DNA of 64,000 nt, from the NCBI GenBank assembly GCA_009763385.1, contig CM019823.1:176956995-177020994 (forward strand). The letters are read 5' to 3'. The notes beneath the pieces were generated by a model. It did no database searches and was not told the origin of the DNA. It saw nothing but the letters and a program-made list of their open reading frames with translations. Positions 32,013 to 41,745 of the stretch are shown here, in pieces. Each line of letters begins with the position of its first letter. Within the stretch, counting starts at the first letter, position 1. The position numbers were made by a program, and so were the translations under genes. The stretch is from Coix lacryma-jobi var. lacryma-jobi. Taxonomy: Eukaryota; Streptophyta; Magnoliopsida; Poales; Poaceae.

Positions 32013-33572
32013 TCAATGCTTCAGCAGGACCAGCAGGACCAGGTGGGCCAATACTACCGCCGCGGCGACGCCGAGCGGCCGCCGGTGGCCCGCCGAGGTG
32101 GTGGCGATCTGTATGGTGAAGTTGCAGGTGTTGGTGGACGGGTCCGTCTGCGTGGGCACGGCGAGGCCCTGGAATCCGCAGGCCTCGTCCTTCTGGTTCT
32201 GCACCTGGAAGAAGGCGTTGAAGGCGTAGGACGCGTTGCCGTTGCTGTCCATGCCGCCGCACGTGGAGCCGTACCCGAGCGCGGTGCAGTCGGCGAACGT
32301 GCACGCGTAGTTGATGTTGTCGGCGAGCTTGGCCATGGCGTCGCTGCCGGCGTTGGTGTTGACGACGCACCACGTCCGCGGCAGGTACTCCACGCCGCGC
32401 GCCGGCACCAGCATCGTGTTCTGCGCCTGCCCGCTCAGGTCCATCGGGTACTTGGGCTGCCCGTCGTACCGGAGGATGCCCCAGTGCCGCTCGAAGTTGC
32501 CCGGCGCGACGCTCTTGACGTCCTCGTCCAGGAGCCCGAACAGGTACACCTCGATGTACTGGTTCGGCCGCGCCGGGGTGCCGGCGTTCGCCGCCAGCCG
32601 CTTCAGCAGGCCGCCGTAGAACCGCTGCGCGTAGGCGCTCGTGGCGTGCTTGTCGCCGTCGGTGGGCCAGCCGACCTCGCCCACCACGACGGGCATGTCG
32701 CCGTGCCCGATCGACTTGAGCGCCGCCACCAGGGTGTCGAAGTTGGCGTCGAACACGTTGGTGTAGGACACGCCGTTGCCCGTGTCCACCAGCGCCGGCG
32801 CGTTGCCGTCGAAGAAGGCGAAGTCCACGGGGAAGTCGTCGTTGAGGAACAGGCTGATGAACGGGTAGATGTTCACCGTGAAGGGCGCGCTGTTGTTGCT
32901 CAGGAACTGCACCATCTGCGTCATCAGGTCGGTGATGTCGGCGCGCCACCGGCCCGCCGACGGCACGGGGGTGTCCTTCGGGGACATGTACACGTCGGCG
33001 TTCAGCGGGACCGTGGCCTTGATGGTGTCGCCGAGCCCGGCCTCGTTCAGCGCGTTCTGGATGTTCTGCAGCGCCGGGAACGTCACCTTGTCGAACGTGC
33101 CGTTGTAGGCCGCGAGGAACGGCTCGTTGCCCACGGCCACGTACCTGCACGAGTCGACCAGGAAGCATCCATGAATGAGCAAGCAGCAGCACAAGAAGAA
33201 GAAGGAGAAGAGGGCACAGAAGCATCTAGTATCTCACTTGATGGTGACGCCGCCGTCGAAGTTGTAGCGGGACACGTTCCGGCGCACCCACTCCTTGGCG
33301 GTGTCGTAGTCCGTCATGGCGTCGAGCATGACGTTGGGGATGGCGACCATGACCTCGATGCCGGTGCCGGCGAGCGCGCTGAGCGTCTCCTGGTCGGCGT
33401 CGAACAGCTTCACCTTGTTGATGCCGTTGTCCCTGAGGAGCTGCGCCACGATCTTGGGCGGCAGCGGGTGCGTGGCCTGCGTGCCCCAGTTCATCCCCAG
33501 CGCATCCGCCGGCGCCGACGCGGCCGCCATTGCCGCCAGCAGGCAGAGCCACGGGCGCAGAAGATTCGCCAT
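32013..33572 (-). CDS. glucan endo-1,3-beta-glucosidase, GH17 with X8/CBM43 domain and GPI signal (488 aa)
   Basis: Two exons, 33572-33238 and 33144-32013, separated by a 93-base GT-AG intron that splits a Lys codon just before YVAVGNEP. Signal peptide about residues 1-25 (ending ADALG), then a GH17 barrel: acid/base Glu119 in VGNEPF and nucleophile Glu268 in VVVGEVGWP. An X8/CBM43 domain (Cys371-Cys452, TWCVVN ... TCNF) binds beta-1,3-glucan in this family. The C-terminal hydrophobic run (VAAAVVLAHLVLLVLL) after a Ser/Ala/Gly stretch is a GPI-attachment signal. Expected role: callose hydrolysis at the cell surface or plasmodesmata. The start MANLLRPW is chosen over upstream in-frame codons because it gives a proper signal peptide. 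Length is typical. Confidence 0.95.
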
Positions 33573-34720
33573 CCGGTTTTCCCACGCCGCCGCCGATCGA
33601 GATCTCTCTACTCCCAACTCCGTCCCAGAAGCCAATCGATCGATCGGACTATCGGAGCAGGGCGGGTGACGCCGGCGGCGGCCGCCTGCTGGATGCAATG
33701 CCTTGTGTCCCGCCGCAACACAAACAAGGAAGCTCCAAGGTCGAAAAAGGAAAGCTTTTGATTTTTTGGCCGAGAAGTGGGATGGGATGAGAACCGATCG
33801 TCTTCTTGAAAGAAGGCAACGGAGGGAAGACGGTGCGAAGGAAGGCTGTACACGAAACGCGGTTTCGAGGTTCCGTCCCACCCGATCCTTGTGACAGAAA
33901 CAGGGAGGCGGAACGCAGAACAGAGCAGAGCAGAGATGAGGTAGAAGAGGCGGGCGGCAAGAACTCCGCGGCCGGGGCGGGACCGCCAGAAGCAGCAGGA
34001 ATTGGTGGGAGTTACGGCGACATGACAGCACCGGCCACGTGCGGTCGGTGCATGGATAGCGCCGCCGCCGTATCGCGATGCAGAGGCAGAGGAGGAAGGA
34101 GAGGTGGTGGGGAGTGGAGTGGAGGAGTGGTCTGTTGGAAGTGGGCGGCGGGGGCGGTTGGGGTCATCTCGGCGCGCGAGCGTTTCGGTGACGTGGCACG
34201 CGGTTCCCGGGTTGACTCCACGTGGGGGAGGGGCGGCCGGGCGGGGCCTCCGCTGCTGTGCGGTGCGCGTCTCGGCAGTCAGGCTCCGGCTGGGCCTGGC
34301 ACGCGCGTCTCCCAGTCCCGGTCTCCAGCAAACAAAAAGATGGAGATGGCGTCCAGTTCGCATAACGAAAATGGCACGTAGACCTGCCTGCTATGGTTTC
34401 GAAGCATCATGTGCTAATACACCGTTTTTACTAGGGAATAGTAGCTCCCATTGGGCCCCAATTGCCGGATTCGCGATTCGTGTCCTTGTCGTCCAGCCAG
34501 CCGTCCAGGCTCCGCGGCTCCCGTCGATTCGCCCGTTGGGTTAGCCGAATTACGGAAACACCCTCCGATTCAAATCGCGGAGCACGTCCGGACAAAGAGT
34601 GCGTGTTGCACGTGCCCTCCACGCTGCCGCCACACCGTGTCATGCTGCCCCCCACCCCCACTGGGAGCAGCAGCAGACGCTAGGAACCGGCAGCGAATCC
34701 ATCGCCGATCCAGGCGTCAC
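33573..34720. other. upstream region of the GH17 gene
   Basis: GC-rich sequence with open frames on both strands but no recognisable protein. It probably contains the promoter and 5' leader of the GH17 gene; no convincing TATA box is seen on the minus strand. Confidence 0.45.
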
Positions 34721-34723
34721 TAT

Positions 34724-35243
34724 GGGCGTGATTGGTTTGCGTATCAGTCTAGCCTGGCTCGTATCTAGGAGTCAGGCCCTCTAGAGCCAGGCTCACAGCA
34801 TGCAACAATGTCATGTTTGGTTGCTTGCACCTAACTAGCCTGGCTGAGTTAAGATGGTGTTTGGTTGCTTGCACAAGAATACATTGCATGAGATAAACCA
34901 TTATTGTTTAAGGTTAATAAACATAATTACACAATTTATTATGTGCAACTATTTTTCATTGCTCTTAATTTACATTATTATTTCTTAATATTTTTGAAAA
35001 TATATTAATATCAATTAATATATGCTAATCATGCGCTAACAATATCATTAACTGAGTAATCGCTTGTATCTGGTGAGCCTGGCTCTGGAGAAACGCTCAA
35101 TTCCTACGTATCCGGTGAGCCAGGCTGAGGAGAGCCTTTTGCATGAGCAGAGCCAGGTCCAGAACACCATACAGGCAACCAAACATTAGCAACCCGCATC
35201 TCGTGAGCCTGGCTGAAGGGTACGCAGGCAACCAATCACACCC
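34724..35243 (+). mobile_element. MITE with GGGYGTGATTGGTT ends (520 bp), class uncertain
   Basis: Ends GGGCGTGATTGGTTTGCGTA and, inverted, GGGTGTGATTGGTTGCCTGC, flanked by TAT on both sides (34721-34723, 35244-35246). Both halves are rich in AGCCTGGCT or AGCCAGGCT (about eight copies), a subterminal repeat pattern; the middle is AT-rich. The 3-bp flank suggests a PIF/Harbinger-type element. It ends 21 bases before the next transposon. Confidence 0.8.
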
Positions 35244-35660
35244 TATAGCACCGCTGCTCTTTAAGAGCAACTCCAAGAGTTTCCCTTTTTTTGTTCCCCA
35301 AATCATGAAATTTACCAACTCCCAAATGAATATGGGGAAGGAAAAAAGAAGCCATCTCCAATAGTTTCCCAAATTTAGTTTCCTAAAAATAAAAATAGAT
35401 GGCCCACTCCAAGTTTTTCACGTTGGAAGAAAATTTCGCATGCAGCTGCGACCTTGGTGGTCGCGCGACCTTGGTGGCCGCCGCCGCCGCTACCTGTGTC
35501 GTCGCCGGCCTTCCCCTCCCTTTGTCTCGTCGCCACCGATCAGTGTCATCCATCCATCTTGTTCGAAGCTCCTTGTCTCCCTTCCTGCTGATAGCCGTCG
35601 CGCAGACCCTATTCTCTCCCCACGTCTTCCTGTTGCATCCCGCTGCCCAGATCAATTGCC

Positions 35661-37027
35661 ATGAGTTCTTCAAGGTCTCTTATGCAAAGGGAATTGGATG
35701 ATTCGTCGTCAGATGATGATGCTTACCTTATATTATCAGTTGGTCGAATTGTGCAAACAGATACTAGTACTGTCAAGGGAAGACATGGTGGTTCTGTTCC
35801 TGGCCATAGAGTCATTTATCGAGATAGAGAAGGTGGGCACACAAGGATGTTTCAAGATTATTTGGCGGCTAATTCGACATATGGTCCAGATATATTCCGT
35901 CGAAGGTTGTTGTTAATTGTATTTAGTTTGGTACATACTTTGTTCTTAATTATTTGATTTGCTTAAATTTTGTTTCTTCATACTTCAGGTACCGGATGAG
36001 TAGGGAACTCTTCCTACGCATAATGAATGCGGTGGAATCACACGATGACTACTTTGTTCAAAAAAGAAATGCGGCCAATGTACTTGGATTAAGTTGCTTC
36101 CAAAAAGTGACTGCAACATTCCGTATGCTGACTTATGGAGTTCCAGCTGATGCTACAGATGAGTACGTTCGTATTGGAGAAAGTACGGCACTTGAGAGCC
36201 TACGTAGGTTTGTTGCTGCAGTTGTTGATATATTTGAAGATGAATACCTGAGGCATCCTAATGACGCTGACATAGCACGCTTACTGGCACTTGGTGAGAA
36301 AAATGGTTTTCCGGGAATGCTAGGGTCCATCGATTGTATGCACTGGGAGTGGAAGAATTGTCCGATGGAGTCCCAAGGTCAATACAAGGGGCATGTGGAG
36401 AAGCCCACTATCATCTTAGAGGTTGTTGCTTCGACAGACCTTTGGATATGGCATGCCTTTTTTGGAATGCCTGGGTCACATAATGATATCAATGTTCTTC
36501 ATCGGTCTCCTTTATTTGCGAACCTAGCAGAGGGGATAGCTCCAGAGGTAAGGTATACCATTAATGGTCATGACTATACCATGGGTTATTATCTAGCAGA
36601 TGGTATATACCCCCAATGGGCTACTTTAGTAAAATCTATCACTCTTCCTATGGGCAACAAGAACAAATATTTCGCTAAAGCACAGGAAGCGGCGAGGAAG
36701 GATATCGAAAGAGCTTTTGGGGTTCTCCAATCAAGGTTCGCTATTGTTCGAGAACCAGCTCGCATGTGGGATGAAGAGACCCTTGGGTTGATCATGAAGG
36801 CATGTGTGATAATGCACAACATGATTGTTGAAGATGAAGGATTTGTGGACCCTAATGAGAAGTTTGATTATGGTGGTGAAAATGTGGAACCTGCTCGTGG
36901 CAAGCCTACTCGAACACTAGCCGAATATATTGATGCTCATAAAAAAATTAGGAACAAGGAAACACATGAACAGCTCAAACAAGACCTCATCGAGCACTTA
37001 TGGAATAATCATCCTGATTTATATTAG
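35661..37027 (+). CDS. PIF/Harbinger DDE transposase (427 aa)
   Basis: Two exons, 35661-35905 and 35989-37027; the GT-AG intron of 83 bases splits an Arg codon and joins IFRR to YRMSREL. The N-terminus is short and acidic (DDSSSDDDAY), followed by a helical region and then the DDE_Tnp_4 catalytic domain: Asp197 in GSIDCMHW, Asp248 in GSHNDIN and Glu322 in DIERAFGVLQ. Motifs such as NCPMESQGQYKG, GYYLADGIYP and MHNMIVEDE are those of plant PIF/Pong-type transposases. The protein would cut at the element ends and insert into TTA/TAA targets, with ORF1 as partner. No stop or missing catalytic residue was found. Confidence 0.95.
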
Positions 37028-37557
37028 ATACAAACAAATTTTGTTTCAGTGTAATGAATAGTTTCCTTACCAAGTGTACTGAATATTTGTTTACCCAAAT
37101 TTATTTAATATAAACAGTATGTGTTTTTATATCTCTTCCTACTGTTTCAATACCCGTACATGATGTTGTATATTTTAACTGGCGCTGTATAGTACCAGTA
37201 CGAAGGCGAGAGCACTGCAGCCAAGCGTGACATGATGGTTCTCACATGAATTGGAGGCGAGTAGCGAGAGCTGCTCCTGCTGCTGCAGCCAAGGATGACA
37301 CGAGACAGCAGGTAGCGACAGCAATTACAGGAGCAGTCGAGGGAGAGCGACAGCACAGTTCAGCTGCAGCTTTACGTAATTTTCCAATCAGCGATAAGCC
37401 CAGAAATGCAAACCAGTCTATATAGCACGCCATGAACTATTAATTTGTCTTTCAAATGAAACCACTGATATGAACTGATACAACAATGTCTGAAAATAAA
37501 TTTCTTGATGGAAATTAAATTTTGGAAACAAATAAAATTATTGATATAACTAAAACT

Positions 37558-38699
37558 CTAGTTTTCCAAACGACGATCAACGATCCTCTGCTGCATAGTC
37601 AAGTAATACTGCTGTTGCAGTGGGCTCAGGCTAGTAATGTCCATTGACATTATTTTGTCTTCCTTCTCGATCAACTCCGCTTCGGCCTTTTTAGCTTCTG
37701 CTTCGGCCTTTTTAGCTTCTGCTTCAACACGCTTTTTCTCTAATTCAAATGAGGCCAAAAACCTCTCTTCTTTCTTCTTCTCTTTCTCAATGTCAAAAGA
37801 CTCCTTCTTTGCCCACAGCTTGTCCAGAGCTTCAATGCAAGCTTCACTTCCTCCTCGCCTGAGAGCTTCTTTTGCTTTTTTTTGACCAATTGGCCGCTTC
37901 CGTCCTTCACCTTCAGGGGCTGCAATCTCAGTAACATCGTCAACGTTGATTGCGTTTACAGTGCTCGGTGTCGAATCCACCTTCTTCTTCTGTTTCTTGT
38001 TAGCGCCTTGCTTCTCTAGCTCAGCCAATTCCCTCCTCTTGGACTTCCACTTATCTGCGTTCTTTAACATGTTCCAACAAGGAATTAAAGTGAATGTCTG
38101 ATGGTTCTCATCTAGTTCCTTGTACATGTCGCACGCTTCAGAAAGCTGCAAATGCAATAATATTTAGTTCTATGTCATGAATGAATATAAATGAAAACTG
38201 AATGGTATAATACACAACAAACCGTGTCTAAAATGGTTGAACCACTTTTATGCCTGCGTTCAATAGCCTCATAGCATGCACAAAACTTGTTCACTTGAGT
38301 CAAGATAGTTGACCACCTATGCATGATGGAGCTCTCCGTTCTGAAAGTGGAAACTTTCTTGTGTTTCTCATAGTATGCATGAATTCTACTCCAAAATGAT
38401 GCACGAGGTTGATTAGCCCCATGCACAGGATCTTTGCTTGTATTCAACCAAGCTGCGACAACAACTTCATCCTCCTTCGGATCAAAATTTTTTGTCCTCT
38501 TTGCATAAGCTTTTTTCTTACCTTGGCTTCTAGCACCACTTTGTGGATCCTGCACAACCTCAACTTGAACAACATCAGTCTCCACCTCTTCAGTTCCATG
38601 GATATCCTGAGTCATGGGAAAATTCAAGTCTTCCAAACCAGCAACTTCCCCTCCATTCACCAGATTTGTCCAGAACCCATTGGATGACATCGGGTCCAT
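37558..38699 (-). CDS. PIF/Harbinger ORF1, Myb/SANT-like DNA-binding protein (354 aa)
   Basis: Two exons, 38699-38223 and 38145-37558; the intron starts GTTTG and ends TGCAG and joins STILDT to LSEACDMY. After an acidic N-terminus, a Myb/SANT-like domain spans about residues 68-155 (FDPKEDEVVVAAWLNTSKDP ... FWSRIHAYY). The C-terminal third is a highly charged coiled coil with a repeated KKAEAEAKKAEAE, like the NAM-associated C-terminal region. In this superfamily ORF1 binds subterminal DNA and helps the transposase act. It runs toward the transposase gene. No inactivating lesion is seen. Confidence 0.92.
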
Positions 38700-39612
38700 C
38701 CTACATCAATTGAACAACAACTCATTGCACAACAGCAAAGTAGATCGAAAAAATAATTACAAAACAACTTTGAACAAACCAACAACTGCCTAGTACTGAA
38801 CTATGGGGCATCCATGAATTATGGGCCGGCTGCAGCGATCAAGGATGGGGCAGTGATGCAAGCAGTCAGATTATTTTTCTCCTTTGCAATAGTACATAGT
38901 TCATCCAATCAATCAGTTAAAACGTTGATCCCAAAAATCAAACCGTAAAAACAATTATGGTGGATGGTGTCAGGCTACCACACCTCCTGAATCCTCTCAC
39001 ACACAGTTGATTGCTCAGTGTTGTTCGTCCATCCCCATCTTTCTCTGGCCTCTCGCGAGGGCAGTGAGGCTACAGAGGGCCGGCCAACGGGGAACAAGCC
39101 GCCGGAGCAGCGAGGGCTGCGAGGCTACATCCTACAACAGCGAGACATCGAGACTGAACGATGGGATTGTGGCTGACTGCAGCGATGAACCCTAGGGCTA
39201 TAGCGATGAACAACGACCATGGCAAAAGCCTAGCAACTACGAGAACTGGCAACAGAGGGAGGCATGCTGGGATCGAACACCATACCTGAACCCTAGGTCG
39301 TCGCAGCCGACAGGATCGTCGAGGAGAGCCGCGGGAGGAAACCGCGCGGCTGCTGGGGAAGAGAGACGCGGGAGGAACACCGTGCGCCGTGAAGAAGAAA
39401 TCGCGGGAAACACAAGTCGCGCGAAAAAAAAGACGCGCGGGAGGAGGGATGCGGAGCGCAGAAGACCACGGATATATCCGCGCGGTGGGAGAGATTTTGC
39501 GATACCGCGGATATTTGGGGAAAGATTTGGGGAGCTGTTGGAGGGATAATTTTTTTCTTTTTCCTAAATTCTAAAGATGAGGAAGATATTTGGGGAACTC
39601 TTGGACTTGCTC
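38700..39612. other. right non-coding part of the PIF/Harbinger element
   Basis: Holds the upstream region of ORF1 and the right terminal inverted repeat. Open frames here lack domains. Confidence 0.6.
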
Positions 39613-39615
39613 TAA

Positions 39616-40240
39616 TTGCCGATGCCCGATGCCCCACAGGCTTGTGCTGCGGTCCTTGTTGATGCGTGCCACTGTGCCAGCATGGGCGCCTCCCGGTCCG
39701 GACTCCGGAGAAGCGGAGAGGCAGCGGGTCGCTGACGCTGCTCCTGCCAGCAAAGGCCAACGCCGGTGGAGTCGTTGGGATCGGGGCCTGACGGAGTTCT
39801 GCTTTCGGCGGATTGATTTGCACTTCACCGCCGTTGCAGGTTACCTGCCAGGTGGCGGGATCATCGGATCATCGATCAGGCATTATTCAACACACACGCT
39901 CCTGCCTCCTGGATTGGAAAATGATGTCTCTCCGTGTTTTCGTTTCAACGCGATTGCTTTGGTCAGGGACGCCGGACGCTCCTCCCTTACCTTTTGCTTC
40001 GTCGCGACGTGTCTTTCATTTTCAGAGAAGAACAGAGCGGAGAAAAGCTGAATGGTCCTTTTACGTACATCTGGCTCCATGCTCCCGTCATGTTATGTGA
40101 CGGACACTTAAATAAAATAAAAAAGATGCAGGTTTTGATTTCGAAATTATTAAGGCCCCGTTTGTGCGCAGACAGCGTAGAGAGTCCGGTCCGGCAGCGC
40201 GACAGCACGTAGAAAAAACTTTTTCAAGAAAAGAATGACA
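39616..40240. other. spacer between the PIF/Harbinger element and the tRNA gene
   Basis: Directly right of the transposon the sequence is GC-rich to about 40,050, with no domain in any frame. Confidence 0.45.
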
Positions 40241-40244
40241 AAAA
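40240..40244 (-). terminator. RNA polymerase III terminator of the tRNA gene
   Basis: Five T residues on the minus strand directly after the tRNA discriminator base. Confidence 0.75.
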
Positions 40245-40315
40245 TGCACCAGCCGGGAATCGAACCCGGGTCTGTACCGTGGCAGGGTACTATTCTACCA
40301 CTAGACCACTGGTGC
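40245..40315 (-). tRNA. tRNA-Gly (anticodon GCC)
   Basis: The minus strand folds as a standard cloverleaf: acceptor stem GCACCAG/CTGGTGC (7 perfect pairs) with discriminator A, anticodon stem GTACC/GGTAC around the loop CTGCCAC (anticodon at 40283-40281), and T-arm CCGGG-TTCGATT-CCCGG. It is intronless, 71 bases with the discriminator. Internal A and B boxes are intact. It lies alone in the spacer between two transposons. Confidence 0.97.
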
Positions 40316-40831
40316 TTTGGTGTTCACAAAATATATCTGTTTAGCTATAAAGGAAACAGTTGTTTTTTTTTTTGTTGCAACCATTTGATCCGTTGGCTGC
40401 TCGCAAAAGGGCTTAACATCTTCTGCGCCAGACAAAGGGCAGTGTTGTTTCATTGTTTGCTTGTTTGCGACACTCAGAAAAGGTACTCCGTACGAAAACA
40501 GAGCCCAACCGGCACACAGCACACTAACACTGAGCATTTAACTTGTTGCGCGACTTATGTACGGGTATACCGAGTGCAATCTAAACAGGTTTTATAGCTC
40601 TGCTGCTCTATACAGTACCATAGTATTATCCAAGAATGCCAGAATTCATGTGTGCGTTTGTTTGACGATGGCTCCAACATGAGTCTTCCTATACTGCTAA
40701 TGCATGGCTCCAACTTTTGAACAGCGTTGCCCTGAAGCTAACCATGCCCATGCACCGAAGGCCTGAATGAAAGCCAAGTTTTATGGCTAGCATTCACATA
40801 TCAGTACGTGGGACTGTGGGAGTATAGGTAA
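40316..40831. other. intergenic, no gene seen
   Basis: Mixed-composition spacer with a run of T near 40361. Nothing recognised. Confidence 0.5.
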
Positions 40832-41037
40832 GGCCTTGTTTGGATCCATTAGCCTCTAATATTAGTTAGCTAGCTAATAGATCGTGCTTAATAAGTTAAT
40901 ATTAGTCAGTTAACTATTAACTGTTATTCGCTGGTTTGGCTCGTACTTAGGGTATTAACTAACAATTAACTAGATCAGTTTAGATCCGATTGAGCTAATT
41001 ATTAACAGCTAAATATTAGCTCTATGGATCTTGTGGC
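40832..41037 (+). mobile_element. degenerate MITE with GGCCTTGTTTGGATC end
   Basis: Begins GGCCTTGTTTGGATCCATTA, a common grass MITE end, and closes about 206 bases later with the degraded inverted CTATGGATCTTGTGGC. The interior has repeated TTAGCT/AGCTAA and ATATTAG motifs. No clean target duplication. Confidence 0.45.
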
Positions 41038-41187
41038 AAAACATATTAGACAAGTATTCATGACTAGTTATTACTCTCTCCATTCTACACTGTATAAGTA
41101 GTGTTTATTATTTAATTACATATACACTAGGTCTAGATATATAGTAAAAGCAATGTGTTTCAGAAAACCAAATGGTCTTATAATCTA

Positions 41188-41441
41188 CTCCCTCCATCCC
41201 AAATTAAAAGGCATTCTAAGAATCTTGGAGAGTCAAAATTTTCCAACTTTGACCAAAATTATAAAGAGAAACACAAAGATTTTATAACATCAAATATGTA
41301 TATTATGAAAATACAACTAATGAAAAATTTAATTGCACTTAGTTGGTATCATAAATATTATTATCATATTATATAAATTTGATCAAAGTTGAAAAACTTT
41401 GACTCTCCAAAATTACACCTTATAATTTGGGATGGAGAGAA
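41188..41441 (+). mobile_element. Stowaway MITE, long-TIR family, copy 2 (254 bp)
   Basis: Begins CTCCCTCCATCCCAAATTAA and ends in a degraded inverted copy (GGGATGGAGAGAA), with TA on both sides (41186-41187, 41442-41443). The interior aligns along its length with copies at 17057 and 46471. It ends 18 bases before the copia insertion. Confidence 0.88.
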
Positions 41442-41459
41442 TATAACAGACGAAGTATT

Positions 41460-41714
41460 TGTTAGCAATAATCCGTGAGCCCCTTTCCTTTCTAGCTAGC
41501 ACAGATTGTGGCATGGCCCAGAGAGTTGGGATGGCAGCTCTCAATCACGAGCATGCCTAGTTTAGACTTTCCTAACTTTAGTGATTGGTTAGCTTCCTGT
41601 TATAGCATTGTAACTAGGCTTATATATTGATCTTCAATCAAGTAATCAGCTGCCGCATTGCAGCCCAAATTCGTGTGTCTTCCACTGTCGCGTGAGTTCA
41701 TCGGTGTTCTAACA
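41460..41714 (+). repeat. 5' LTR of the copia element (255 bp)
   Basis: Runs from TGTTAGCAATAATCC to GGTGTTCTAACA. A TATA box, TATATATT, lies at 41621-41628. Nearly identical to 46203-46459. Confidence 0.96.
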
Positions 41715-41729
41715 ATTGACATCGGAGCT
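41715..41729 (+). other. probable primer-binding site of the copia element
   Basis: ATTGACATCGGAGCT follows the 5' LTR. Its TGACATCGGAGC part matches the initiator tRNA-Met site TGGTATCAGAGC at 9 of 12 positions. Confidence 0.6.
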
Positions 41730-41745
41730 GAGTTCTGTCGTCGCC

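Larger units (their letters stand above)
35265..39612 (+). mobile_element. PIF/Harbinger transposon, apparently autonomous (4,348 bp)
   Basis: Ends GAGCAACTCCAAGAGTTTCC and, inverted, GAGCAAGTCCAAGAGTTCCC, with TAA on both sides (35262-35264, 39613-39615). It carries the two proteins this superfamily needs: a DDE transposase (plus strand) and a Myb/SANT-like ORF1 protein (minus strand), convergent with about 530 bases between their stops. Both reading frames are unbroken after removing one intron each. A copy of the terminal motif (GCCATCTCCAATAGTTTCCC) occurs again near 35351, as in the short relative at 24266. Target duplication, both ends and both genes intact suggest a fairly recent insertion. 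Confidence 0.93.

Noticed and set aside
32016..33761. 581-codon open frame on the plus strand
   Set aside because: It is the antisense of the GC-rich GH17 gene. The minus strand encodes a full enzyme with catalytic residues and a signal peptide; this frame has low-complexity Arg/Val/Gly/His sequence and no domain.
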